Shown piece by piece: positions 33,801 to 45,300 of a stretch of 64,000 bases of DNA. The notes under the pieces are model-generated. The model was not told the origin of the DNA. It did not search any database and saw only the letters and a program-made list of their open reading frames with translations. The translations under genes were made by a program, and so were the position numbers. The DNA is from Klebsormidium nitens (taxonomy: Eukaryota; Streptophyta; Klebsormidiophyceae; Klebsormidiales; Klebsormidiaceae), in assembly GCA_000708835.1 (NCBI GenBank), contig DF237403.1:1-64000 (forward strand), in the 5' to 3' direction. Each line of letters begins with the position of its first letter. The first letter of the stretch is position 1.

Positions 33801-35835
33801 CTCGTCAGCCAAAAACGTCTATAGTTTCGCAGGAGCCCAGCGTGTTCCGGGGCCTCTCAGTGCGCGACAACCTGCTGCTCATCCTCCAAGAGACGGGCGT
33901 CCCCCGAGCGGAACACGCGGGGCGGACCGAGGAGCTCCTAGCGGAATTCCGGCTGACGCACGTGCAGCACACGAAGGGGGCGGCTCTGTCGGGAGGAGAA
34001 AGACGGAGAACGGTAAGTCGACGTTCGTTCTCTTTCTTTGGTGTTTTCTGTTCCTGAAGCAGAAGGTTGGACTGATTGATCTGAAACTGTCCAACTAGAT
34101 GAACCAGTCCCTTCTGACGTAAAATGCGAAACGCCTCCAGGTTTTGTCCAGGATTCCCTTGTGGAGGGTGTCGCTTCAAACTTGCTGGATCGAGCTTAGC
34201 TTCTTGCGTTCTTTTGCAGGAGCTCGCGCGAGCGCTCGCGTCGAACTGCTCCGGAGGCCCGCCGAGGATTCTGCTAGTGGACGAGCCTTTCGCAGGGGTG
34301 AGCGACGGAACCGCTGCCAAAGTCAGGCGCTTATGGGCAAGGCCCTTAATCTGGTCAACCTTATAGCCTTATAATCAAAACTCGTCATGTAAGGTTTCGT
34401 GATAGTCGTCTCAACGACGTTAGCGAGTTCCATAACATTCGAGTTTTCAACGTTAAGGAAAACACCCATGGTCCAATGGCAGCGGACGCTCCGAAAAAGC
34501 CAACACGCATCAGAGGTCTCGTCACCATTCGCTCTCGCGTCAGCCAACGTCTTGAAACGTCTTTAACCCTTTTCTGATCAACAAAAGCATACGCCCTTCC
34601 GAGTTCTTCTTGGGGTCTCTAAGGAATTGGATCGGTGCTTACTTCTGAAAAGTGAGTGTGATTAGATTGAGTGGGCGAGGGAGACGGAGCTGACGTTGTC
34701 CGGCGCTCTCTTTTGTGCTCAGGTGCACCTAAGGACCGACCAAAGGCAGGAATGACCCGTGCAGTAGTGCAGAAAGGGAAACCGTAGTGCAAGGGGAACC
34801 CTCATTTTGAGTGTTGATTTGTGACTCGTGAAGAAGCTCGTCCGTTGATAAATTCTTAATATCATTGACGGCTGATACTGCGTTTTGTGCAGTCTGAAGC
34901 GCGCGCTTGCGCGGGGCCAGCAAGATTTACTCAGATTCTGAATCACGACTTCTCATAATTGGACACGTGATATCAAGCCTTTGGAAATTTTCTCGCATAG
35001 AAACCAGCTTGTCCTTTCTGCCTGCCAAGCAGTTACCACACGCTTTCGTCACTGAAAGAGCACTGCCACATGTGCACTCAGACCCAGGGCCACATGTGCT
35101 TTGACGAATCACCTACGGCAAAGCCGTTGTACGTCCACGTAGCCGTTTGCGGGAAGGACGTTGAAGGTCAATTGGAAACGTTTTCTCATGTATGCGACCT
35201 GTGCTCTCAGCCCCATTTCCGCCGTTCCGCCATTCCGCAGGTGGACCCGATCGGCGTGGCGGAAATCCAGGCCCTGCTGCGGAAGCTATGCGACGAGCTG
35301 CACATGGGCATCCTCATCACCGACCACAACGTGAGCTCTTTGTTGATACGTCATCCCGGCTGTTGATGACGCCAGCAAGTCCTGACAGGAGTCCAAGAAT
35401 GCTTTGCCTTGGCACCAAGCTGTGCCGCCGAAGTGGGCCGCTGACTTCCAATTCGCGTCTACGACGCGTCTCACCCCACCTCGTTCAATCTGACATCCTC
35501 CTCTTCCTCTTTAACTGAAGAGGTTTGAAAACGTTCAACCGAGACTCAGGTCTTCTTCGAGGGCGAAGTCGTTGGCTCAAAACTGACTTGAGTTGCTCGA
35601 AGAAGGAGGTGATTTCAAACCTGCTTTCTTGCCCGACCAGGTAACGGAGACGCTCAAGATCTGCGATCGTGCGTACATGGTGTTTCAGGGGCAGGTAATG
35701 GCGCAGGGGTCGCCGGAGGAGCTGGTCCGGAATCCCTTCGTCCGGCAATACTACCTTGGGGAAGGGTACAAGCGTCCGGAATCGCAAATGAGTGACGAGA
35801 GCTTCATTGGTTTGAAACAGCCGCCCACATCATAA
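30888..35835 (+). CDS. LptB-type ABC transporter ATPase with long N-terminal extension
   Basis: Seven exons: 30888 to 31451 or 31496, 31829-31936, 32512-32673, 33833-34012, 34220-34297, 35241-35330, 35641-35835; about 458 residues (473 with the longer exon 1). Both exon 1 donors keep phase 0; GTGAGC at 31452 is stronger than GTATGA at 31497. Walker A is GPNGAGKST, the Q-loop [19 protein letters not shown], the signature [15 protein letters not shown], Walker [14 protein letters not shown] and the H-loop ITDHN. The GYLTQEPSVFR.L and ETLxICDRAY blocks and the tail [19 protein letters not shown] mark the bacterial LptB branch, the ATPase that powers lipopolysaccharide extraction. The first about 190 residues are not part of the domain. 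They are Ser/Arg/Lys-rich and may target an organelle, or part of exon 1 may be mispredicted. Membrane partners are not in this window. Intron 3 is strongly C/T-rich and holds a copy of the exon 4 start. Confidence 0.87.
33650..33866 (+). repeat. copy of LptB-like exon 4 start (offset 170)
   Basis: GCAGGAGCCCAGCGTGTT.CGGGGCCTC begins the true exon at 33833 and also occurs at 33663 in intron 3, with one mismatch over about 27 bp. The upstream copy keeps a usable acceptor but soon leaves the reading frame. Confidence 0.85.
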
Positions 35836-36898
35836 CTTGAAGCTACTGAAGAAGGATGACGTAGAGCACGCTTGCTTTCTTCTGTCCGTGAAGCGTCACG
35901 ATTTGGAACGAAGCGGCGGAGATTGCTCATATTTCCACTAGTGCGATCGTAGTCAGAATTGCAGACATGCAGAAGGACGCGAGCCTGCCGACGCGCATGA
36001 GCCATCGCTACATGAGCCAGGCTCGTGTCGTGTTTGCTCCACCAGCTGTGCCGCGGATTGTGGAAGGACCGGCCTCACTATGACACGAGTGACCTCGGCC
36101 GTCTCTCTTCTTATGCGATCGCTCTATTCCGCATATGCCAAGAATACAATTTCAGCTTTGTTGTATCGATCAAGTACGAAACATGTTCAATGAGCACGAG
36201 TATGTCGTTCTGACGACGATCTTAAAACGCACATGGCCGAATCAAGCGTTTCGACTCTTGAAATCAAAACATGTCCACATGTACTTGGAGCAACCGCTTT
36301 ATCAGTGACCGCGCATACTAGAATCAATGAGTCTCCGGCTTTCAAAGACCTAGCCAGCCGCACAATAGTCAATGACCAGGGTATCCTCGGCGGTACGTGT
36401 CCTTAGCTGGCATGCCACATGATGCATGTGCCATGCCAGACGGCAGGCCTATATGCATATTCCATTGATACAGGGGCAAGCGACATATGTACCGTCGCAT
36501 CACGCATGCATCAAGAATCGATTTATGAACATGTGCTGCTAGGCGGCTGGACCTTATACACATGCACATGGCGCTATCAAAATATACGGACAGCAATTGG
36601 CCCTGGTCAATACTGGATTGAACAAAAGCAATTAAAATCAAAGAGCTAGTAGCTCTGGGCGGCCGCGGGCCCACGCAGCAACCTAAATTCGCATGCATGC
36701 ACAAGATATCTTTGACATGGCGCGACAGCTGGTGGATGAACTCGACTGAGCACCTTTGATATAGTACTGGCTCTCAGGATCGCTTTCGACAGAAAGTTAG
36801 CAATAATAGCATAAAGTCAGGATATTGGAGTGAGACTCCCCCATGGCTTGTACAGGCCTTCGCGGAGGTGATGACCAAGCACACCAAATCCATGAATA
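35836..36898. other. intergenic region between convergent LptB-like and MMADHC genes
   Basis: No coding exon supported. It contains a NotI-type palindrome (GCGGCCGC, 36659-36666) followed by GGGCCC, and GCATGCATGCA stretches. Confidence 0.5.
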
Positions 36899-38649
36899 TT
36901 AAGGTATTCTGGTTGCCGGTTTTGATGTTTGCTCGTCTACTTTATTGATAGCCTCTAAGACGACCTCTAAGGGGGCTTTTGCAAAGAGTGTTGCCGGATA
37001 CACGGAGCTGCCCCATTTCGGATGCAAAATAACTTTACAGCAACCGGCGTTCTGACATGTATAATGTAGTAGAGTGGAAAGAGCATCCACTTCACTGTAC
37101 ACGGTGTTTGTGTCCTTGTGGATCATCTGCAAACCGAAAACAAGATTCGATTGAATTTTTCTGGTACCTACATCAAGATGTCAGGTGCAGACAGGAAGCA
37201 CAAGTACGGACGACTAACCCTCTCGAGATGCACCAACCATTTAGCGCAGTGGGATTAGGTACAAAAGAGGGGTGCTTTGAGATGCAATGAACAAACGAAA
37301 AGCTTGTCGAACTGACATGTAACGTCATATCGGTTTGTTCTTCGACAAAATAACTCACTGGTAATCCAGATGCTGGATCTAGGTAGTCCGCCCAATGCCC
37401 TTGACTAATCAGCAACTCGCAGACTTGCTTGGCGAAGTCAACAAACTGAAGAGGCCCCAAAGAAAAGGTTAGTGAAGCGAGCTCGTCGGAGGCCGTTGCA
37501 GTTACTCAAGAAGGACGAGCCAGGAAACTGAAGTTTGTGTTCTTTTTGTGCTTTGATTTCTGGGTCGGGGTCGGGTGGGGATTCGCTTGTGGGTTTTGCG
37601 ATGCAATTTGCGAGTTGAGATAGGGGGCCTGACATTGAGCAAAGCTGACAGGCAAAATTGCTTAAATGCACCAAAATGATACTTCAAAAAGAGAGGATTC
37701 AAAGGACGTGCTCACAATCTCGAGGAGCCGGTCTTTCTCTTCCTCGATGACCTCCCCTGTCCTGACAAGATCCACCTCTGAGTTTTGACACGTGGGGATG
37801 ATCAGGAGGTCCATTACTCGCACCCCAGGGAAGATCGCTTCCAGATCGCTCTTGTACTGCCGGGGGCAGGCTGCGAAAGCAGCAAACAGGTCTCTTAGTA
37901 TGTTTCCACAGAAGCGACATATACGGGGGTGGGGGGCGGGCTGTAGAACTGGCAGACAGGTTTCTCATTCTGTTGCAGTATAGACAACTTGCAGGGAAGG
38001 AGGGAAGAGTACGGTTACGCAAATTTGCAAAACGTATGCAGTCAAACTAGTGTAGACCACTCCTGACAACAAAGCATCTGCCACTATCTGTGTGATTGTT
38101 GGAGAATGGATCCCAGCTTTTGCAACAGCGCCCCCAGTCAACTCTGTCAATCTTACACAATGAAACCCCCAGTTCTATGGCTGTCACTGGTCACAGGTAT
38201 ATGTTGCTTACGCCAACTTTTTACACAGACAATCACCGTCAGAGACAACATCTATGCTTAGACTAGACGACCGACTGATGCTGGTCTCTGCATCTGCACT
38301 GAAGGCCTTATAACAACAAAGAGGGGCACTGGACTGGACCAATGCCTGGCGCCACGTTCTAGTCAGCAAAACTTATGAACCACCTTCATAAGCGTTGGTG
38401 GCATCAGCCACTCTCAAATCAGGAGTGATCACTAGGACTTTGATCTGGCTCCACGACCACTTCAAGAGGTGGAGAAACCTCTGCAAGTAAAACAGTGCGT
38501 CACAGGAATCAAACGGGATTAGAAGGTGCAGTCAACAGTGGAGACTCACTGTGAACCGAATACTCCATCCCTTTGGAGGTTGTCATCACTGGCGTTAAAG
38601 CATAGCGCCCAACTTCCGCGACCATGGTCCCAGATGGTAGCAGATCTTG
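36899..38649 (-). CDS. MMADHC: MMADHC (cobalamin trafficking protein CblD), 5' exon(s) not resolved
   Basis: Four exons on the minus strand: 38649-38550, 37870-37716, 37445-37359, 37126-36899 (stop at 36901-36899). Phases join to give MEYSVHTCPRQYKSDL, then FVDFAKQVCELL, then GHWADYLDPASGLPMI, then VYSEVD and NAGCCKVILHPKWGSSVY. The WADxxDPxSGLP and GCCKVI.H..WG blocks are diagnostic of MMADHC, which directs intracellular vitamin B12 to methionine synthase and methylmalonyl-CoA mutase. The first listed exon begins in phase 0 after CTGCAG, so at least one upstream exon is expected; the ATG inside it (MVAEVGRY) would give a protein shorter than known MMADHC. I could not find a convincing N-terminal exon up to about 39800, so the 5' boundary is provisional. 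Confidence 0.85.
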
Positions 38650-39828
38650 CTGCAGCCCCTTCAAGGCAGGTGACCAGTAGAAAAGGCTCAAGAGCCGTTC
38701 ACAGGCAAGCCAAGAATGCTGGCACTAACCAACTCATTGACATCAAGATAGAGTCGCCATGGCTCGACGCATCAGCGCTCCGCTTCCTGACATCACCTGT
38801 GGTAGCAAAATCTACGGACATTCATGATTTGGGAAGCTGTACCAAGTGCAGCTCTTTCTTTCTCTGGGCGTTTGAAAATGGTGTACGGCGTCACTTCCGT
38901 TTCGGACAATGTAACTCCGATTTGTTCAATATTGCGGACGCTTCCTGCATACAGCACATTCCAGCTGGCGCCTAGAGGAAGTCCAATGAAGGAAGTCTGG
39001 CATTTGTAAATTGTTAGAAAAAATTATACAGAGAGAGCCGGCGGCCTGTAAAATCTGAGATTAAAAATTATTTTTGGATGTGGATCGTCCGATCTCAGTG
39101 ACGTCAGCTTGCAGGAGCGCTCCTTCGTAGATTCGCCTGTCCTTGCCGATTTATTGAAAACGTTGAATTTGAAAGCCTGGGTACTGTTGAACCAGTTGGA
39201 TTTGTGACTGTACATGAGAAACTCTGAACCGCAAGGCTTGGACACGGCGCGTGAATATACGTATGTATTTTTGTGTACCCATCTGGTCCATCAATCAGTC
39301 GCCAGAATACTAGGGCAAAATGGGCAGATCTGGGACAAAACTTCGATTAAGAATTGCCCCACTTTTACGGTGCTAATGATTGGCACCCTGTACACCCAGC
39401 CCTCGTGTACAAACCGTACCTTGTACATCCCTGAGAGCAGACTTCAGGTTGTGGATGAAACCTCTACCGGAATTCTCGCACGCCTAACGCACGACCAAGG
39501 TTTCACGATTTTTTCACGTTCCCTAGTTTGTTTCAGCTAGTTTGTTATGATAGAGGTAGCATATGGTGGATGACATTAATTTTTGAAGAAAGACGTTCTT
39601 AGTGCAAAAGGGAGGAAGGACACTCGATTGACGGGATTGACGTGAACGTTTAGCAGAGGTGCATTAATAAGGTGCAATCGAGGAGGGACTCTTTGTTTTC
39701 GCGGAAGTAACACGTCTTCTTAGCCCCAACATCTCTCTAGAAGCTGCTCGTGTTGGCACAGGTTTGAGATCAAAGGGGACTTGGAGGGTGTTCTTCAGCA
39801 GAAGCTGTGTTCCTCTAGTTGCTCCACT
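38650..39828. other. region upstream of MMADHC and DAD1 (divergent)
   Basis: It should hold the missing MMADHC 5' exon(s) and both promoters. A minus-strand frame around 39008-38820 (VLYAGSVRNIEQIGVTLSE and onward) is open for about 60 codons and lies in a plausible place, but I could not connect it in phase or by similarity. Confidence 0.4.
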
Positions 39829-41344
39829 ATGGCGGGTCCGCTTCACGATCTGAAAGCAGTGATTGGTACATTCTCCACAGAGTATGGCAAAACTCCGTTG
39901 CGGCTCAAGGTGAGTGGCCTCTAATCTTCCAATGGAGGTGGGCCAAATGGTGCCACTAGTCGGTGTTCAATTAGGGGATCACGCTGGATGGAAATATCAT
40001 TGCTGCTCCTTGAGTTAGCCCTGGAAGTTTCAAGGCAAACCTCTTGAGCCCCAACTTTCCAATGCTCTTGTCGTTGACGTCACAGCATCAAGAGCTCAGC
40101 CGGCAGAGAAAGAAGCACTACTTTTATCTGCTGCGGTTGCACTAAAGAATACTTCTTCATGTCTTTGGGTCTAGAAGTTCTACTAGAAGACTGCTCCTCA
40201 AGCACGACCACTGCCGTGTGATGGTCGCCACCATTTCAAGGATTAGCTGCTTTTTGACCAGTCGGATTAATTTGTCACTTGGTCGCTACATTGATGTTCT
40301 CCATCAACCGAGGGGAGTTCTACCACCTTGGGATCGAAACTTGCTCACACGCCTTTTCCAGTCACCTGTTAACTTGCCAAGATCTCATCTAGCTCAATCA
40401 CAAAATGTTAGTCGTATAGATGGCACTTCCAACCCAGCACTATCATGCCTGGCCCTTTGTGTTGCGTCATGAAGCTCTGGCCGTGAATAACTCTGCATCA
40501 TTAATCTTGGATGGATTGAGCGACTCATGGCTGAGGCCTTGGAAAGCACTTGCTTGTACTGATGAGACGCTTTGGTTTTGCAGCTCATTGACCTTTATAT
40601 CTTGTATGCCCTGTCGACAGCCCTTATTCAGGTGAGAGTAAAGTACAAGAGAATTCGCTCCAGGTGGATGATCCCCACTGTCTCACGTCGCATTGTGTTG
40701 AAGTTTTTGCACATTCAGACTACTGCGATTTCTTCTAGCGTCAGAATGTCCCGTAGTTTAAACCGAATGCAACTATTGAATCTGTGCAGGGAGTAAGCAT
40801 TCTGAGTTGCTTTTGTAATAGTGAGCGAGTCCATGGACCGATTGATGGTGTAGGTTACATTCTGAAGACAGGTGGCATGTCTTTGCAGTTTGTCTACCTT
40901 GGTCTCGTGGGCTCTTTCCCCTTCAACTCCTTCCTGGCCGGGTTCCTGTCCAGCATCGGGACTGCAGTTTTGGCAGGTAGGTTTTTCCAACGGCTTGCCT
41001 GGAAATCTTCCCAAAGAAAGAAAGGCAGATTCGACAAGACTGGCTTTTAAGATATCGTGACGCGTTTTCTACAATCTGGCTGCCTCCGAAATTGTATTCG
41101 CGGTATGCGCTTTTCTTCAGCTTGACATTGCTTGTTTGACCACGTATTTAACTCCGTTCTGATGGACCTCTCGATGCGCATTGAGGATACACAAGCTGGT
41201 CAAACCTGTTTTGCAGTTTGCTTGAGGATGCAAGTCAACAAGGACAACAAGGAGTTCAAGGATGTGCCCCCGGAAAGAGCTTTTGCAGATTGGGTTGTGG
41301 CGAACATCGTCCTACATCTTGTCGTTGTGAACTACATAGGGTAG
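39829..41344 (+). CDS. DAD1: DAD1, subunit of oligosaccharyltransferase
   Basis: Four exons: 39829-39909, 40584-40631, 40889-40976, 41217-41344; 114 residues, the usual DAD1 length. DAD1 (OST2 in yeast) is a small triple-span subunit of the ER oligosaccharyltransferase that N-glycosylates nascent proteins. Blocks seen: [19 protein letters not shown] in span 1, [17 protein letters not shown] in span 2, AVCLRMQVN, then [20 protein letters not shown] ending in NYIG. The start has [19 protein letters not shown]. All splice sites are GT-AG. Unlike its large neighbours, its introns show no obvious exon-edge duplications. Confidence 0.96.
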
Positions 41345-42344
41345 ACTTAACCCCACTTTTAAATGAAACGGCTGCGCTCCCGGATAACAAGGAGTCACCG
41401 TCAAGTTCCGCCTAGTCAGAGCTCGATTGGTCGAGCTTGTTGCTTTCAAGGATCTGTGATGGATCTCGAATGCATCAAATTCCTTCTGGAATTGACAGAA
41501 TACATCGTCTGCCTTGAGTTTGTCCAAGGCCATCAGCGCCTTGAATAGTAGCGGGAGTTCTCAGTGATTTAACTCCTGGTTGACATGATCATCCAACCTT
41601 CAATCGATAGACGTCTCGTTTCAAGAACACTTACGAGTGCGCCTGCTATATGCTCGGACTGCCTGCATGTTGTATATAGACACTAAAGGCCCGAAGGGCC
41701 CGACCATGTGCGAGTCTCTTTTCAATACGCCGTTATTAGTCACAGTGTCCATGGGTTGATGATGGAGCGTTTACTAACATCCTTGTCAAACGGGCACAGG
41801 ATTTGTACACACCGGTCTACGTGCATCTTCGGGACGACGGGTCGAGCGAGCACTGAACCTCCATGAGGCAAAAAGGGCACCTTTTCAAACTTGCTTTGGT
41901 GCAATTCAGCCATCAATGACATTGAAGTATACTGCTCTCAACTTCTGTTCTCGTTGAAGCATGGAGCGGCCCTGGCAATCTGATGCAATCTGGCATGGCG
42001 ACCATTCAACCATTGAGGGTTAAACGCGGAAATTCTTGCATAATCGTGGCCACCCTTCATGCATGTGCAGTACTGAAGAGCATGACATCCCTGTGCCTCT
42101 CCAATCCCATGGTGACTCGACCGGAAGACTGCCACAGCTGGCAAGCGCTCGCGGTTATAGAAAATGTGAAAGCGCGGCCGCGGTGAGCCCGCCGCGCGCA
42201 GGCTCAGCTGTAGTTGACGGCGGCCGCCCGGGCCTATAATTTTCGAAGTAGCAGAAAGATGTAGGCATGGGCCGTGATGGCGGTGCCAGCAAGACTGTAC
42301 AAAGTAGAGGTTTGCTAAACGCCCGTGCCTGAGGAGAAGAAAGC
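41345..42344. other. intergenic region upstream of ABCI12
   Basis: No coding exon recognised. Near its end two NotI palindromes (42174-42181 and 42220-42227) enclose an imperfect inverted repeat (GTGAGCC and GGCTCAG). The region holds the ABCI12 promoter. Confidence 0.5.
42174..42227. repeat. two NotI palindromes enclosing an inverted repeat, upstream of ABCI12
   Basis: GCGGCCGC occurs at both ends; inside, GGTGAGCC and GGCTCAGC can pair with one mismatch around a GC-rich loop. It ends 117 bp before the ABCI12 start codon. It could be a promoter-side hairpin or protein-binding site, or simply a GC-rich accident. Confidence 0.5.
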
Positions 42345-45300
42345 ATGGCGTCTGCTTCCACAGCGGCGGCGGCAGGTGCTCGTTGCACGTGCTTTGAGCC
42401 GCCGCTGTCTCAACGACATCAGCAAAAGTTCGCGGCCAGCTCGCAGCCTTTCTTATATGCAGACAAGAGTCAATTGAGGAGCATTACTAGACAATTGCAT
42501 CAAAATGTCGCAGGCAATACTCCCCTTTCCTCCATTCTCTGGCGGGGCGGTCGGGGCCCGAAACGAAGGCCCCGAATGCATGGGAATCCTCGGACACCGG
42601 TTCAAGTCAGCGCTTCCCGCTCAGGGCGTACTAGCACCACTCAAGAAGAAAGCGATGATGAGGAGAAGCCTCCGCTATGGGGCATTGTGCTCAAGGGCTT
42701 CTTGGGGACGCAGAACAAGGTGGGGGAGAAGGTCATGGCGTCGCTGCTCAAAACGACGCAGGCGCCCATCGGGATCTACGTTTCGGAACCGGTCACGGCT
42801 CTGCACCGGTTGGATCCAAGGGTGAAGCAGGTGAGGCTGGGGGCCGTTTTGCAACTCAAAAATCTTTCGTGTGGCGCTGTGAAAAGTACATTGATTGGCA
42901 GGTGCACAAACTCATGGAAGCGAACGGGTTTCCCCCTTAAAAAAGGCGCCAAGGTCATCAGATAACACATAAGGGTGGTGGTGCACCCATTGACAGCCTC
43001 TTTCAGTCCTTTGACTCTCTTTCGAGGGAAAACTGACATGGTTCTTACGGATCTTTAGTACTAGAAAAGGAATAAACATACCGCCGGACAGTTTTTGGAA
43101 TCAACAGGATCAATCGGGGACAGTGGTTGAGCGCCGGCCGGCTTAGTTATATCCGATTGGTTCAAAGCTCTGCTCTAGGCCCATGCAGTGCGTGCTGGTT
43201 GCTTCTCGTCCACCCGTTGCGGAAGAAGCTAGAGCTTCATGTAAGAGCTATCCAGTGGGTCTATTCCTGACAAAGTTGACACAAGCTGATATGATCAGCT
43301 CTTGCACCCTTGGAAGGGGGCATGCGTTGATATGGGGCGCGTTGCGACCTTTGAATGAGTCCAAGGTCCCGTGCATGAAACTCTTTGCTGGTAAACATGG
43401 AAGCTTTCTCTGCAAAGTTTGGAATCGAGCACCACCGTAATCTTGTCAAAGGCTTTGCACAGAATGGGATTGGCGCACCAATCAACCAAAACAAGCGCTG
43501 GCCAAATTAGTGGCAATTGTGGCAAGTGCCCACTTTCTTTCCTACCTACTTAGCGGACAATTTCCATTATCCATAAGTCCTTGACATGGCTTCTTATCTG
43601 CGCACGTGCCTGTGTCTCATACTTCTTCTTAATTGACCCTCTCTTGTACACTTTTGCCCTCTTTCAAATGTAACATCCACCACAATTCACCTTAAGCCCC
43701 CGTATGGCTGTTCGCTCTGGTAAGCTGAACCAAGTTTCGGCCCACTTAAACCAGTCCTCCTGAAACCTTCTTAACGTCCTCAACCCCGCTGACCCCTCTT
43801 TAGTCCGGCTAAATCTTTTCAACCGTAATCCTGCTCACCCCTTTTCTAAATCCTACGCACCCCTCCTCCATCCTGCTCACCACGTCTTAACCCTTCTCAC
43901 CCCACCTTAACCCCCTGCAGGTGTGGCTCTTCGTCCTGATGCTTTGACTTTAGGTCCCCCCATTTGACCTTTACTTCTAGACCCTCCCTAACCTCCTTAA
44001 CTCCCCTCAAAACCTGCAGGTGTCGCTATTTGCCCTGGTGATGCAATCTACGGTTCCCCCATCCCGACCGATCCTCCTCACCTCCTCATATGTGCTGACC
44101 CCTCCTTTAACCCCCTGCAGGTGTGGCTGTTCGCCCTGATGTTCCTAACCAAGGAATTCCCATTGTGACCCCAACAAATCCCCTAAACTCCGTAAGTCTC
44201 CTTAACCTCGGCAGGTGTGGCTGATCACACTGCTGTTCTCAACTAAGGTCTTACCTTGTTCTGACCCCTGACCTCCCCCTAACCGCCTCCAATCTCCTTA
44301 ACCCTGCAGGTGTGGCTGTTCGCCCTGATCTTCCCAAACCTAAGCTTTACCCATTCTGACCCCTGCCTAACCTCTCCCTAACCTCCGTAGATTCCTTAAC
44401 ATCGGCAGGTGTGGCTGATCACCCTTCTGTTCTCAAACTAAGGTCTTGCCCTTTTCTGACCCATAACCTCTCCCGAATCTCCTTAACCCTCCTTAACAGG
44501 TGTGGCTATTCGCGCTCATGCTCCTCCCCGCCCGCTCCACCCTCGCTGTCCGCATCGGCCTCGTCTCCGGCGTGCTCCTCCTCTCCATGCTCTGCCTTCC
44601 CCGCCGCCTCTGGAAAGCACAGCTCGGCCCCCTAGTCTTCCTCTGTTCATTTGTCTTCGTAATGACGGCGTTTACCGCGGACGGGGTGGCGTTGCTAGCT
44701 CAGCCCAAGTCTCTGCCACCCCCCCAGATCGGGCTGCCGGAGATTCCCCCCGCGACGGGGGGGTACCGTTATGTGCTGTTCAGCTGGTGGGTGTTCCGGG
44801 TGACGAGGAAGGGGCTGCTACTTGCGAGTAGTACGGCGAGTTTGGCTTTCATGGTGAGCGGAACTGTTCGTTTTCGCAGCCATTTCATCGGTTCATTCTT
44901 CCGCTGTTGCGGAATGGTTCGCTGCTTTTCCATGGAATGCCCTTTCGAGAAAGGGGCTGCTGCTGGCGAGTAGTACGGCGAGTTTGGCTTTCATGGTGAG
45001 CGGAGTTCTTTCTTCCAGCAACTTTATCGGTTCATTCTTCTGCTCTTGCGAAATGGTTTGTTGCTTTTCCTGGAAGGCCGTTTTGTGAAAGGGGCTGCTG
45101 CTGGCGAATAGTACGGCCAGCCTCGCGTCTATGGTGAGAGTCAACTCGAGAAAGAAGCTACGATGTTGTTCAGGTGACTGCATTGGGACAGGTAAGGGTG
45201 GTTGAGAGATTGGGTCGGCAGGGTTCGAAGTCTGTACTTCTTTGGCTTGTATTGTACTTCGTGTTCATCGACAAGCTTAGTAAAATCTCTCTTGAGTTTC

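Noticed and set aside
38427-38463. Minus-strand stretch reading RFLHLLKWSWSQIKVL as a possible MMADHC exon
   Set aside because: Skipping it joins the flanking exons in phase to give EYSVHTCPRQY, the conserved MMADHC sequence; including it breaks the alignment.
38526-38975. 149-codon plus-strand frame opposite MMADHC
   Set aside because: It overlaps the supported MMADHC exon on the other strand and has no recognisable motif.
43915-44530. Regularly spaced direct repeats that could be taken for a CRISPR array
   Set aside because: The repeat is the exon 2 splice acceptor and exon head of ABCI12, the 'spacers' are similar to each other, there are no cas genes and the genome is eukaryotic.
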